A stretch of DNA of 64,000 nucleotides, from NCBI GenBank assembly GCA_905214795.1, contig CAJMNM010000005.1:62001-126000 (forward strand), read 5' to 3'. Positions 44,388 through 53,999 of this stretch are shown here, piece by piece (positions within the stretch are counted from its first letter, which is position 1; each line of letters begins with the position of its first letter). The DNA comes from an uncultured bacterium (GTDB taxonomy: Bacteria > Bacteroidota > Bacteroidia > Bacteroidales > Bacteroidaceae). The notes under the pieces are model-generated. The model saw only the letters and a list, made by a program, of their open reading frames with translations. It had not been told where the DNA came from and did no database searches. A program made the translations under genes and the position numbers.

Positions 44388-45962
44388 ATGATGAGAAAGT
44401 TCATGCTGGCAGTCTGTCTGTTATGTTCACTGGGACTGTCTGCGCAGACCAAAGGAAAAATGTCTTTATTGGAGTCTTGCATGCGTAAGCTGACCATGGC
44501 TCAATTTGCTATTGAAGGTCTGTATGTAGATAGTGTTGATGTAGTTAAATTGACTGAAGATGCCATAAATGGTATGTTGACTAATCTTGATCCACATTCA
44601 TCTTATACTAATCCTGAGGAAACGAGAAAAATGAATGAGCCTCTTCAAGGAAACTTTGAAGGCATTGGTGTTCAGTTCAACATGCTCGAAGATACGTTGT
44701 TGGTTATTCAACCGGTTCCTAAAGGTCCTTCTGATAAGGTTGGAATTATTGCCGGTGACAGAATTATAGCTGTAAATGATACGGCTATTGCTGGTGTGAA
44801 GATGAGTCGTGAGGAAATTATGCGTCGTCTTCGTGGACCTAAAAATACAAAAGTTAAATTAGGTATTAAGCGTTCCGGTGTTAAAGAAACCATGGATTTT
44901 GTTGTAACACGTGATAAAATTCCGGTGACCACATTAGACGCAGCTTTCATGCTGACACCGACAGTAGGACTTATTCGTTTGAATAGTTTTGGCAGTACCA
45001 GTCATAAAGAATTGGTTGATGCCTTGGAAAAACTCCGTAAAAAAGGCATGAAGGATTTGATTCTGGATTTGCAGCAGAATGGTGGCGGTTATATGGAAGC
45101 CGCTACAGATATAGCGAATGAGTTCTTGGAAAATAACGATATGATTGTCTATACAAAAGGCCGTAGCGTACAGAACAAGGAATATCGCGCAAACGGAAAA
45201 GGTTCATTCCGTAACGGTAGAGTGGTTGTATTGGTAGATGAATATTCGGCTTCAGCTTCTGAAATTGTAACAGGTGCCATACAAGATCAGGACAGAGGAT
45301 TGGTTGTTGGTCGTCGTACTTTTGGAAAAGGCCTTGTACAACGTCCTTTCGTATTACCCGATGGTTCAATGATTCGCCTGACCGTGGCTCGTTATTATAC
45401 TCCTTGTGGCCGTTGCATTCAAAAGCCATATATAAAAGGAGACAAGAAACAATATAACATGGATATGATAACCAGATACAATCATGGTGAATTTGTTCAT
45501 GTAGACAGCATTCATTTACCTGATTCGTTGAAGTATCAGACATTGCGTAAGCAGCGTACAGTTTATGGTGGTGGAGGAATCATGCCGGATTATTTTATTC
45601 CTTTAGATACCACATTGTATACTAATTATTATAGAGATTTGGCTGCAAAGGGAATTGTTGTCCAAACGAGTTTGAGATTTATAGATGCTCACCGTAAGTC
45701 ATTAAAGAAAAACTATCCGTCGTTTGAGAAATTTGAGAAAGAGTTTCAGGTGCCACAGGAAATGATTGATATGATGATGACCGAAGGTGAGAAGGCTGGT
45801 GTAAAATATAAAGACCAGGAGGAACTGGATAAAACCTGGCCTAGGGTGAAGCTACAGCTTAAGGCACTTATTGCACGCGATTTGTGGGATATGTCTGAGT
45901 ATTATCAGATAATGTATTCAGAGAATGATTTTGTTAAGAAAGCATTGGATGTCTTACAATAG
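44388..45962 (+). CDS. S41-family C-terminal processing protease with PDZ domain
   Basis: A 524-residue exported serine protease of the Prc/CtpA family. The signal peptide (1-20, LSAQ) is followed by a helical region, a PDZ domain (about 88-170) and the S41 core with the catalytic serine in SASASE (287-292) and Lys314 in TFGKG. A C-terminal extension of about 170 residues is helical. Periplasmic protein processing or quality control is the known family role. It ends at a clear terminator and is the last gene of the plus-strand run. Confidence 0.92.
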   Translation: MMRKFMLAVCLLCSLGLSAQTKGKMSLLESCMRKLTMAQFAIEGLYVDSVDVVKLTEDAINGMLTNLDPHSSYTNPEETRKMNEPLQGNFEGIGVQFNMLEDTLLVIQPVPKGPSDKVGIIAGDRIIAVNDTAIAGVKMSREEIMRRLRGPKNTKVKLGIKRSGVKETMDFVVTRDKIPVTTLDAAFMLTPTVGLIRLNSFGSTSHKELVDALEKLRKKGMKDLILDLQQNGGGYMEAATDIANEFLENNDMIVYTKGRSVQNKEYRANGKGSFRNGRVVVLVDEYSASASEIVTGAIQDQDRGLVVGRRTFGKGLVQRPFVLPDGSMIRLTVARYYTPCGRCIQKPYIKGDKKQYNMDMITRYNHGEFVHVDSIHLPDSLKYQTLRKQRTVYGGGGIMPDYFIPLDTTLYTNYYRDLAAKGIVVQTSLRFIDAHRKSLKKNYPSFEKFEKEFQVPQEMIDMMMTEGEKAGVKYKDQEELDKTWPRVKLQLKALIARDLWDMSEYYQIMYSENDFVKKALDVLQ

Positions 45963-45988
45963 ACAGTTATTACCATATTAAAATATGA

Positions 45989-46020
45989 ACGACTGACCGG
46001 AAACAGCCAGTCGTTTTTTT
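45989..46020 (+). terminator. Terminator after the S41 protease gene
   Basis: ACGACTG (45989-45995) pairs with CAGTCGT (46008-46014), closing a 12-base loop, and is followed by TTTTTT. It begins 27 bases past the stop. Confidence 0.85.
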
Positions 46021-46049
46021 ATAAAGATTCTAATGTATATAATTGAGTA

Positions 46050-46742
46050 ATGATGAATCCGCAAGAAATAAAAGATTATCTTTACACTCATGCTGATGAA
46101 CGTTATGCGGCTTTCTCGTCTGCTTTAATGCCCGGTGAAAAGCTTGATGTAATTGGCGTACGGTTGCCTGTCATAAAAGATTTGGCAAAACGTTTGTCTA
46201 AGGAGGATTGGAAAGCCTATCTGGATAGTGCTTCAGACGATACCTTCGAGGAAATAATGTTGCAGGGATTTGTTATCGGATTGGCTAAAATGCCGTTCGA
46301 AGAACAACTCCGACGCATAGCCGGTTATGCAGATAAAATAACAAATTGGTCATTATGTGATTCACCTTGTGCCGGTTTTAAGTCTGTTCGTAAACACAGG
46401 GAAGAGGTTTGGACTTTTTTACAGCCATATTTGCAAAGTGAAAATGAGTTTAAGCAACGTTTTGGAATTATCATGTTGATGGATCATTTTATAACCGATT
46501 GTTATATTGTAAGACTGATAAATGTCTTAAGCGCAGTTCGGCCGGTCGGGTATTATGCATCAATGGCAGTGGCGTGGGCCGTTTCTGTCTGTTATGTCCA
46601 TTATCCGGATATTGTTACAGATTTGTTGAAGAGTCATGAGCTGGATAAGGACACCCAGAATCGTGCTATTCAGAAAATTGTAGATTCGTTACGAGTTACT
46701 GCCGAGGCTAAAAAGGAAGTAAGAAAATTTAAAATCAAGTAA
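46050..46742 (+). CDS. DNA alkylation repair protein, AlkD-like
   Basis: A 230-residue, all-helical HEAT-like repeat protein of the AlkD/AlkC DNA glycosylase family. Visible marks are GVRLPVIKDLAKRL near the start, the NWSLCDSPC segment of the active-site region and RFGIIMLMDHF. AlkD removes N3- and N7-alkylated bases from DNA; conservation of the tryptophan/aspartate pair (W...CD) supports catalytic activity. It is 24 bases ahead of the DNA/RNA nuclease gene, probably co-transcribed. Confidence 0.85.
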   Translation: MMNPQEIKDYLYTHADERYAAFSSALMPGEKLDVIGVRLPVIKDLAKRLSKEDWKAYLDSASDDTFEEIMLQGFVIGLAKMPFEEQLRRIAGYADKITNWSLCDSPCAGFKSVRKHREEVWTFLQPYLQSENEFKQRFGIIMLMDHFITDCYIVRLINVLSAVRPVGYYASMAVAWAVSVCYVHYPDIVTDLLKSHELDKDTQNRAIQKIVDSLRVTAEAKKEVRKFKIK

Positions 46743-46765
46743 TATAAGTAAGAATTGTCCTAATT

Positions 46766-47617
46766 ATGTTGAAGAAACTATTGATTGCCGCTGGTGCGGT
46801 ATTGGCGCTATATGCCGGCGGAACACGTTTCCTGTCTGATTCATTTGATATACATAACGAGCAGATATTTTCAGAACCAGATTATTCCAATCCCCTTAAA
46901 ATTTCCGAAGAAGAATGGGGAGGGCAAAACATTGGACTGCCGGTTTTAACTAAAAAACGTCCTGAAGTCATTTTACGTCACAAAGGTTATACTGTGTCGT
47001 ATAATGAAGAGCTGAAGTTGCCGAATTGGGTGGCATGGACTTTAGTGCCGGAGCGTTTTGAAGATAATGTGAGTAGGACTGGAGATTTCCTTCCTGATCC
47101 CGAACTTGATGGAGAAGATTGTGTGACAACAGATGATTATAAGCATTCCGGATATGATCGAGGTCATATGTGTCCGGCAGCGGACAATAAATGGGATGAA
47201 CAGGCTATGCGTGAGAGTTTCTATATGACTAATATTTGTCCGCAACATCATAATCTGAACCGTGGTGATTGGAAAGAACTTGAAGACGCCTGTAGAGAAT
47301 GGACCAATCAAAACCGGATTCTATATGTAGTCTGCGGCCCTATAATTTATAATTCCCGACATAAAACAATAGGCGAGCGTCATGTCGTAGTACCCGAAGC
47401 CTTTTATAAAGTCGTGTTGAGTCTGACTCCACCCAAGGCCATCGGCTTTGTATATAAAAACACATCCGGAAACAAACCTTTAGACTCGTATGTCAATTCG
47501 GTTGATCAGGTGGAACGTTTAACTGGTATAGATTTCTTTTCCGGTTTATCCGATAGTGTTGAGGCTGTTGTTGAGGCAGAATGTAATCTTGACGATTGGG
47601 AAATGTCACAAAATTGA
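46766..47617 (+). CDS. DNA/RNA non-specific endonuclease (beta-beta-alpha metal type)
   Basis: A 283-residue nuclease with an N-terminal hydrophobic segment (3-19) that acts as signal or anchor. The NUC domain carries D131-R-G-H134, the general base motif, and the metal-binding Asn in HHNLNRGDW (161-169). Such enzymes degrade DNA and RNA without sequence preference in the periplasm or outside the cell, for nutrient recovery or against incoming DNA. It is convergent with an orphan membrane protein gene only four bases away. Confidence 0.9.
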   Translation: MLKKLLIAAGAVLALYAGGTRFLSDSFDIHNEQIFSEPDYSNPLKISEEEWGGQNIGLPVLTKKRPEVILRHKGYTVSYNEELKLPNWVAWTLVPERFEDNVSRTGDFLPDPELDGEDCVTTDDYKHSGYDRGHMCPAADNKWDEQAMRESFYMTNICPQHHNLNRGDWKELEDACREWTNQNRILYVVCGPIIYNSRHKTIGERHVVVPEAFYKVVLSLTPPKAIGFVYKNTSGNKPLDSYVNSVDQVERLTGIDFFSGLSDSVEAVVEAECNLDDWEMSQN

Positions 47618-47620
47618 TGG

Positions 47621-48508
47621 TTATTGATGTGATGCGGTATCTGATGTCTTTTGTTTGCTATGACGTTGGTGAAATTTTTGCCACAAATCATAACTAAGAA
47701 GCAAGACCCAGAACATACAGAAGAAACTGACACCTGATATGGCGTTGTCTAGTCCTAGCGGGGCAAACGGAATGGCGCAAAAAGAGAAAAGCAGACAATA
47801 TGTCAGTAACCTGTGGTTATGTATAATTCTGATTAATGATTTGCGCCTTCTTGAAGCCAGCATGAAATAAACGGTTATGAGTGCTGCAAAAATAAACACT
47901 TTAGTTTCCCATAATTGGATTAAACCGTCTGCTGTCTGGTTGGATAAGGTATGCCAGTTGCTGAATACAGCGATGTCAAAATAAGCAGACTGGAGAATTG
48001 TCAGTGTCGTGCCGATAACAAATCCTATGACCATAGGCCAGCAGGCCAGCTTGAACAGACGGTTGCGTTGTATGAACGATAAGACTAAAAATCCGGCACA
48101 TAATGGAATGGTAATACTGTCGTGTGTGTAACTGCAGAAGATTCCCATCAGTAGCATCAGAAAGTACCCGTACTTAAAGTCTTTCGTTGAGATTCTGTTA
48201 TATTGGGATATAAAAAACGGGACAATACAGGTTGATGTTAATTCCATTATGGCTGTTTCGTCACGATAGAAAAAATGGCGTGCGTCGGGGCAGAACAGTA
48301 AGACAAAACAAGCTGTACCGATAACACCTCCAACTGTGTCTGTGGTATGAGTGATGCGGCCTATCAGATAAATCAGTAATGTGAATAATGCGGCCGATAA
48401 AGTAATTATGAATTCCGGTTGCCATATATATCCGCCCCGTTTGGGCAGAAATGCTAATGTCAGTAGCATTCCCACAAAGACGAATAAATAAGCCAAACGA
48501 ATTTTCAT
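47621..48508 (-). CDS. Polytopic membrane protein of unknown function
   Basis: A 295-residue protein with about eight hydrophobic segments and a basic, polar C-terminus. I do not recognise a catalytic motif with certainty. The overall pattern, with DETAI in one extracytoplasmic loop and a short THDS loop, recalls DUF6056 and O-antigen-polymerase-like or glycosyltransferase-C-type membrane proteins, but this is weak. It is convergent with the nuclease gene and divergent from the GH127 gene. A TACATTTG box (minus strand, 48532-48525) is the likely -10-like element. Confidence 0.6.
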   Translation of the reverse strand: MKIRLAYLFVFVGMLLTLAFLPKRGGYIWQPEFIITLSAALFTLLIYLIGRITHTTDTVGGVIGTACFVLLFCPDARHFFYRDETAIMELTSTCIVPFFISQYNRISTKDFKYGYFLMLLMGIFCSYTHDSITIPLCAGFLVLSFIQRNRLFKLACWPMVIGFVIGTTLTILQSAYFDIAVFSNWHTLSNQTADGLIQLWETKVFIFAALITVYFMLASRRRKSLIRIIHNHRLLTYCLLFSFCAIPFAPLGLDNAISGVSFFCMFWVLLLSYDLWQKFHQRHSKQKTSDTASHQ

Positions 48509-48520
48509 GTTAGTTTAATT

Positions 48521-48552
48521 TTTGCAAATGTACGGATTTATTTTTATTTTTG
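48521..48552 (+). promoter_or_regulatory. Promoter of the GH127 gene
   Basis: TTTG at 48521-48524, 20-base spacer, TATTTTTG at 48545-48552. It overlaps the start (48550) of the longest possible frame, so it fixes the real start downstream, at 48589. Confidence 0.7.
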
Positions 48553-48588
48553 TATACCCTTTGGCTTAATCTCAAATATAAAATCATA

Positions 48589-51039
48589 ATGAAGAACATT
48601 TATCTGACAGGTCTTGTCTGTCTTTTTAGCAGTTTGTCTATATCAGCACAAGAGCCTGCTTTATTACCCAAAAGACTTTCTCCGGTAAATTTTACTCAGG
48701 TACATTTTCAAGACTCTTTTTGGCTGCCTAAAATTAATGTGAACCGTAAGGTATCCATTCCTTCAGCATTTAACGAGTGTGAGAAAAACGGCCGGTTTGA
48801 CAATTTCGCGTTGGCGGCAGGACTTATCAAAGGAGAGCATAAGGGAGATTTTTCTTTTGACGATACAGATCCTTATAAAGTTATAGAAGGAGCGTCCTAC
48901 GCCTTGGCTACTTGCTATGATTCTAAACTGGATGCCTATCTTGACAGTGTGATACATATTATTGCTGCCGCCCAGGAACCCGATGGCTATCTTTGTACCT
49001 GTGTTACGAATAAATGCACACGCCTATCCGGATGGTGGGGAAAATCACGTTGGGAAAAAATCAACAGTCACGAATTATATAATTGCGGCCATTTGTACGA
49101 AGCAGCTGTGGCTCATTATCTGGCTACAGGGAAAAGAACGCTTCTCGATGTAGCCGTTAAAAATGCCGATTTGGTATGCCGGGTGTTTGGTCCTTCCGAA
49201 GGACAGATTCATCGCCCAAGCGGTCATCCCATAATAGAAATGGCTTTATGTAAGCTCTATCAGGTTACAGGAAAACAAGATTATCTTGACATGGCACGTT
49301 ATTTTGTGGAAGAGACCGGACGTGGTACAGATGGTCATCAGTTAAGTGCTTACAGTCAGGATCATATGCCCATTCTTCAGCAGGAAGAAATTGTGGGACA
49401 TGCCGTCCGTGCCGGATATTTATATTCCGGAGTGGCCGATGTCGCAGCCTTGACAGGTGATACAGCCTATTTTCATGCGCTTCTCCGTTTATGGGATAAT
49501 ATGGCCAATAAGAAACTTTATGTTACCGGTGGTATTGGTTCCCGTGCGCAGGGCGAAGGGTTCGGACCCGAATATGAGTTGAATAACCATACGGCCTATT
49601 GTGAGACTTGTGCATCTATTGCAAATGTATATTGGAATCACCGTATGTTTCTTTCTACGGGCGATTCGCGTTTCATAGACGTGTTGGAACGGGCGTTATA
49701 CAATGGCGTGATTTCAGGTGTATCGCTCAGTGGCGACCGTTTTTTCTATGATAATCCGTTAGAATCTATGGGGCAGCACGACCGTCAGCGTTGGTTTGGC
49801 TGTGCATGTTGTCCCGGAAACATAACCCGTTTCATGGCTTCTGTGCCAGGTTATGTTTATGCCATGCAGGGAAATCATATTTATGTTAATTTGTGGATCA
49901 GTAATACCGCTTCTTTGAAAAATGACGATATGGATATTACAATCAGTCAGCAAAGCGGTTTGCCGTGGCATGCAGGATTAAGCCTTACAGTTAATTGCCG
50001 GAAGAAACAGAACGTGGCTTTACATCTTCGTATTCCGGCGTGGTTGACAGACCGGTTCCTGCCCGGTTCAGACCTTTATGAATATGCAACTCCGGCCGGC
50101 CGTTATGTGGTTACAGTTAACGGTAAGGTCGTAAAAGGGGTAATGGATAAAGGGTATCTGGTAATCGACCGCCGTTGGAAAGATGGCGATAAGGTTCATG
50201 TCGATTTTGATATGCCGGTAAGACGTATCCATGCTAATAATAAGGTAGAGGATGACCTACAGAAAACAGCGCTTCAGCGTGGTCCGCTGGTATATTGCCT
50301 TGAAGGGATTGACCAGCCCGATGGTGAAGTTTTCAATAAATATCTGACCGCACAGAGCCGGTTCTATCCGGCCGATTCTGCTCAGATGCTAGGTGGTATT
50401 ACTGTGTTGCAGGGAAATGTGATGCGAGTGCCCGATGAGGGAGATAGCCAAGGTCGTGAGCAACAATCCAAAGCAACAGCAGTTCCTTATTATAGTTGGG
50501 ATAACCGTGGTCCTGGTCAGATGGCAGTCTGGTTGCCCGAAACGGCTGAGGTGACGCGCCCGGTATTAAAGCCGTCTTTGGCTTCACGTGCCCGTTCGGT
50601 AATGATAAAAGCTCCCATTCAGAAAGATGCGCCGGTATCTGCTTCTACCGAAGAATGGGCTTTCGGGGTTAATGACGGTTGGGAATCGAAAAGTTCACAT
50701 GATACATCAAAACCTTATTTTTATTGGTGGTTAAAGAGAGGCAGCCGGGAAACATTGGCTTATACCTTTGAGCAGCCCGAAACATTACATAGTGTATCGG
50801 TTTATTGGTTGGAGATGGATCATTATGATGGTAATTATCGTGTTCCGACTTGGTGGAAACTTTATTATAAGGATAATGATACGTGGAAGGAAGTAAAGGC
50901 TTTGTCACCCTATGGTGTGAAAACCGACCAGTATAATAAGGTTGAGTTTGAACCGGTGACAACCACAACATTGAAAATGGAGGTTCAATTGCAGCCGGGG
51001 CAGTCCGGCGGCGTCCTGGAATGGAAGTTAAATCAATGA
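48589..51039 (+). CDS. Exported GH127 beta-L-arabinofuranosidase-like enzyme
   Basis: An 816-residue enzyme with a signal peptide (1-20, SISAQ). The (alpha/alpha)6 barrel of GH127 (DUF1680) contains the residues known from HypBA1: E323 in QGEGFG, E339 and C341 in CETC, and C407-C408 in CACCPGN, so the zinc-thiolate active site is complete. A beta domain follows (about 430-660), and the last 130 residues add a discoidin-like carbohydrate-binding module (LHSVSVYWLEMD). The longest frame starts at 48550, but the promoter and the signal peptide require the ATG at 48589. It releases beta-L-arabinofuranose from plant glycans or hydroxyproline-linked arabinosides (family knowledge). No SusCD genes are adjacent. 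Confidence 0.87.
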   Translation: MKNIYLTGLVCLFSSLSISAQEPALLPKRLSPVNFTQVHFQDSFWLPKINVNRKVSIPSAFNECEKNGRFDNFALAAGLIKGEHKGDFSFDDTDPYKVIEGASYALATCYDSKLDAYLDSVIHIIAAAQEPDGYLCTCVTNKCTRLSGWWGKSRWEKINSHELYNCGHLYEAAVAHYLATGKRTLLDVAVKNADLVCRVFGPSEGQIHRPSGHPIIEMALCKLYQVTGKQDYLDMARYFVEETGRGTDGHQLSAYSQDHMPILQQEEIVGHAVRAGYLYSGVADVAALTGDTAYFHALLRLWDNMANKKLYVTGGIGSRAQGEGFGPEYELNNHTAYCETCASIANVYWNHRMFLSTGDSRFIDVLERALYNGVISGVSLSGDRFFYDNPLESMGQHDRQRWFGCACCPGNITRFMASVPGYVYAMQGNHIYVNLWISNTASLKNDDMDITISQQSGLPWHAGLSLTVNCRKKQNVALHLRIPAWLTDRFLPGSDLYEYATPAGRYVVTVNGKVVKGVMDKGYLVIDRRWKDGDKVHVDFDMPVRRIHANNKVEDDLQKTALQRGPLVYCLEGIDQPDGEVFNKYLTAQSRFYPADSAQMLGGITVLQGNVMRVPDEGDSQGREQQSKATAVPYYSWDNRGPGQMAVWLPETAEVTRPVLKPSLASRARSVMIKAPIQKDAPVSASTEEWAFGVNDGWESKSSHDTSKPYFYWWLKRGSRETLAYTFEQPETLHSVSVYWLEMDHYDGNYRVPTWWKLYYKDNDTWKEVKALSPYGVKTDQYNKVEFEPVTTTTLKMEVQLQPGQSGGVLEWKLNQ

Positions 51040-51059
51040 CATGATAAAAAAAGTAAAAT

Positions 51060-51092
51060 AAAGGGTGACAATTTGTCACCCTTTGTTATTTT
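51060..51092 (+). terminator. Terminator after the GH127 gene
   Basis: AAAGGGTGACA (51060-51070) and TGTCACCCTTT (51074-51084) form an 11-base perfect stem with a three-base loop, followed by GTTATTTT. It separates the GH127 gene from groES. Confidence 0.83.
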
Positions 51093-51184
51093 GGCATACT
51101 TTTCGTTTATTAGTAAGTGATTCCGGTTGCGAAAGCAGGGAATTGAAAAAGGAAAAAATATAAGTTAAACATTAAAAATACACA

Positions 51185-51460
51185 ATGATGAACATTAAAC
51201 CATTAGCAGACCGCGTGTTGATTGAACCCGCTCCTGCAGAGACAAAGACAATTGGTGGTATTATTATTCCTGACACTGCAAAAGAAAAACCATTGCAGGG
51301 TACTATCGTAGCAGTAGGTAACGGAACCAAAGACGAAGAAATGGTTTTGAAGGTTGGTGATACTGTATTATACGGAAAATATGCCGGAACTGAGGTTGAG
51401 CTCGAAGGCAAAAAATATCTCATCATGCGTCAGAGCGACGTGGTTGCGATTCTGGGATAA
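51185..51460 (+). CDS. groES: Co-chaperonin GroES
   Basis: A 91-residue GroES, the lid of the GroEL chamber. It has the opening IKPLADRVLIEP, the mobile loop (ETKTIGGIIIPDTA) and the terminal VVAILG. Either of the first two ATGs could serve. groEL follows after 47 bases. I see no CIRCE inverted repeat in the 145 bases upstream, so HrcA control is unlikely from this sequence. Confidence 0.97.
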   Translation: MMNIKPLADRVLIEPAPAETKTIGGIIIPDTAKEKPLQGTIVAVGNGTKDEEMVLKVGDTVLYGKYAGTEVELEGKKYLIMRQSDVVAILG

Positions 51461-51507
51461 TCAGAAATCATCTTTTTTATTAAAGAACAAATAAAATCAT
51501 AAACAAA

Positions 51508-53148
51508 ATGGCTAAAGAAATTAAATTCAATATAGAGGCCCGCGAACAGATGAAGCAGGGCGTAGACCAGTTGGCTAATGCAGTTAAGGTAACACTCGGT
51601 CCGAAGGGACGTAATGTTATTATCGAGAAGAAATTCGGTGCACCGCATATCACAAAAGATGGTGTGACTGTTGCTAAGGAAATTGAATTGGCAGACCCGT
51701 TCCAGAATGCAGGCGCACAGTTGGTAAAGAGTGTAGCCAGCAAGACCGGTGACGATGCAGGTGATGGAACAACAACAGCAACTGTTTTGGCTCAGAGCAT
51801 TGTAAGCGTAGGTTTGAAGAACGTGGCTGCAGGTGCCAATCCTATGGATTTGAAACGTGGTATTGACAAGGCCGTAGCTAAGGTTGTTGAGCATATCAAG
51901 TCTCAGGCAGAGCAGGTAGGCGACGACTACAGCAAGATTGAGCAAGTTGCTACCGTCAGCGCAAACAACGATCCTGAAATCGGTAAGCTTCTAGCCGATG
52001 CCATGCAGAAAGTCAGCAAGGACGGTGTCATCACTATCGAAGAGGCTAAGGGCCGTGATACTACCATCGGTGTGGTTGAAGGTATGCAGTTCGACCGTGG
52101 TTATCTGTCAGCTTACTTCGTTACAGATACAGAGAAGATGGAATGCGTGATGGAGAATCCGTACATCCTGATTTACGATAAGAAGATTTCCAACTTGAAA
52201 GATTTCTTGCCTATTCTCGAACCGGCAGTTCAGAGCGGACGTCCGTTATTGGTAATTGCTGAAGATGTAGACAGCGAGGCATTGACAACTTTGGTTGTAA
52301 ACCGTCTGCGCAGCCAGTTGAAGATTTGTGCTGTTAAGGCTCCTGGATTTGGCGACCGTCGTAAGGCTATGCTCGAGGATATTGCCGTATTGACAGGTGG
52401 TGTGGTTATCAGCGAAGAGAAAGGTTTGAAACTTGAGCAGGCTACCATCGAGATGTTGGGTTCTTGCGATAAGGTTGTTGTTTCTAAGGATAACACAACT
52501 ATCGTAAACGGTCATGGTCAGAGCGAATTAATCAAAGACCGTGTTAATCAGATTAAGAATGAGATTGCCAATACAAAGAGCGACTACGATAAGGAAAAAC
52601 TTCAGGAGCGTTTGGCTAAGTTGAGCGGTGGTGTTGCTGTTCTTTATGTCGGAGCACCGAGTGAAGTTGAAATGAAAGAAAAGAAAGACCGTGTAGACGA
52701 TGCTTTGTGCGCAACTCGTGCAGCTATCGAAGAGGGTATCATCGCCGGTGGTGGTGTGGCTTACATCCGTGCCATTTCTGTTCTGGACGACCTTAAGGGT
52801 TGCAATGCTGACGAGACAACCGGTATCAATATCGTAAAACGTGCCATCGAGGAGCCGTTGCGTCAGATTGTTGAGAATGCCGGACTTGAAGGCTCAGTTG
52901 TAGTAGAGAAAGTTCGTCAGGGTGAGGGTGACTTCGGTTACAACGCTCGTGAGGACAAATATGAGAATCTTAAAGCCAGTGGTATCATTGATCCGGCTAA
53001 GGTTACTCGTGTTGCTCTTGAAAATGCAGCTTCTATCGCAGGTATGTTCCTTACTACAGAATGTGTCATCTGCGATAAGAAAGAAGACAAACCTGAAATG
53101 CCGATGGGCGGTGCTGCCGGAATGGGTGGCATGGGCGGCATGATGTAA
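51508..53148 (+). CDS. groEL: Chaperonin GroEL
   Basis: A 546-residue Hsp60 chaperonin that folds proteins in an ATP-driven double ring. It starts with MAKEIKFNIEAREQMK and contains the ATP site DGTTTATVLAQ and LGPKGRNV. The glycine/methionine-rich tail GGMGGMGGMM-type is present. Codon use is clearly more regular than in neighbours, fitting very high expression. It is the second gene of groES-groEL with a strong terminator after it. Confidence 0.98.
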   Translation: MAKEIKFNIEAREQMKQGVDQLANAVKVTLGPKGRNVIIEKKFGAPHITKDGVTVAKEIELADPFQNAGAQLVKSVASKTGDDAGDGTTTATVLAQSIVSVGLKNVAAGANPMDLKRGIDKAVAKVVEHIKSQAEQVGDDYSKIEQVATVSANNDPEIGKLLADAMQKVSKDGVITIEEAKGRDTTIGVVEGMQFDRGYLSAYFVTDTEKMECVMENPYILIYDKKISNLKDFLPILEPAVQSGRPLLVIAEDVDSEALTTLVVNRLRSQLKICAVKAPGFGDRRKAMLEDIAVLTGGVVISEEKGLKLEQATIEMLGSCDKVVVSKDNTTIVNGHGQSELIKDRVNQIKNEIANTKSDYDKEKLQERLAKLSGGVAVLYVGAPSEVEMKEKKDRVDDALCATRAAIEEGIIAGGGVAYIRAISVLDDLKGCNADETTGINIVKRAIEEPLRQIVENAGLEGSVVVEKVRQGEGDFGYNAREDKYENLKASGIIDPAKVTRVALENAASIAGMFLTTECVICDKKEDKPEMPMGGAAGMGGMGGMM

Positions 53149-53194
53149 TCAGGTCGTGTAGTGTAAGACAGAATAAAAGCTTATATTTTAATAG

Positions 53195-53229
53195 GCGGAC
53201 GTAGCGAAGAAAGTTACGTCCGCTTTTTT
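53195..53229 (+). terminator. Terminator of the groES-groEL operon
   Basis: GCGGACGTA (53195-53203) pairs with TACGTCCGC (53215-53223), followed by TTTTTT. About 200 AT-rich bases with no recognisable feature follow before the convergent acetyltransferase gene. Confidence 0.87.
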
Positions 53230-53432
53230 GTGTCTTGATGATTGTATCCCAATACAATTATTTATCTCTATAAGCAGATTGAGACAATTGTTCCTCAGAA
53301 ATATAATAAAATATCTATTGGAGTCTTCAAATTATTAATTATAATCTATATCAAAGAATATGTAAGAAAAAATTGTTTTTTTTATACTAAGGCCACATTT
53401 TCACAAAAATAGTAAATTCCTAAAGAGTATAA

Positions 53433-53894
53433 CTATCTGTTTTTACTAATTTTTAAGTAAATCATATCTTTTAATTGCTTACCCTCTTCAAAAATCGGAT
53501 GATCATAATTATCAGTGAAGAAATTGGGTATCCGATGCGAATATACAAATCCGCAATTCTCGTAGAAGGATATGGTTATAGGAGAATCTCCTGTTCCGAC
53601 AAGCATTGTATGACATCGATCTTTATAATGCTCCAAGAGAAAGAGAATCAACTTTTTTCCATACCCTTGACGCTGAAACTGTGGGTAGACTGCAATACTT
53701 TTGATTTCGTAGATGCCTTTGTCTTCCTCGGTTATAACGCATGAAGCTTTAACTTCATTGTTGTCGGTTAGAACGAACATATCCCCGCGTTCCAGATAGA
53801 GGTCAATCATGGACTCTTGTTCGTCGGCGAGGAGTAGTAAATCGAGGTATTGCTTTTTGTTGCAAAAGACAGGGCATATATTTATCATATTCAA
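53433..53894 (-). CDS. GNAT-family N-acetyltransferase
   Basis: A 153-residue GNAT enzyme. The acetyl-CoA motif is PQFQRQGYGKKLI, preceded by the YEIKSIAVYP strand, with FYENCGFVYSHRI near the C-terminus, all usual positions. Substrate is unknown. An ATG two codons later is an alternative start. It is a single gene at the edge of a gene-poor stretch. Confidence 0.87.
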   Translation of the reverse strand: MNMINICPVFCNKKQYLDLLLLADEQESMIDLYLERGDMFVLTDNNEVKASCVITEEDKGIYEIKSIAVYPQFQRQGYGKKLILFLLEHYKDRCHTMLVGTGDSPITISFYENCGFVYSHRIPNFFTDNYDHPIFEEGKQLKDMIYLKISKNR

Positions 53895-53999
53895 TTTTTA
53901 TATAAATGGCTTGATTCACAATATGAATCAATATAATCTACTAAATAGGAACGTAGTGATAAAAGTATTAAATTTATAGTGCTGAATTTACAGATTTAA

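Noticed and set aside
51085..51184. CIRCE/HrcA operator before groES
   Set aside because: No TTAGCACTC-N9-GAGTGCTAA inverted repeat is present.
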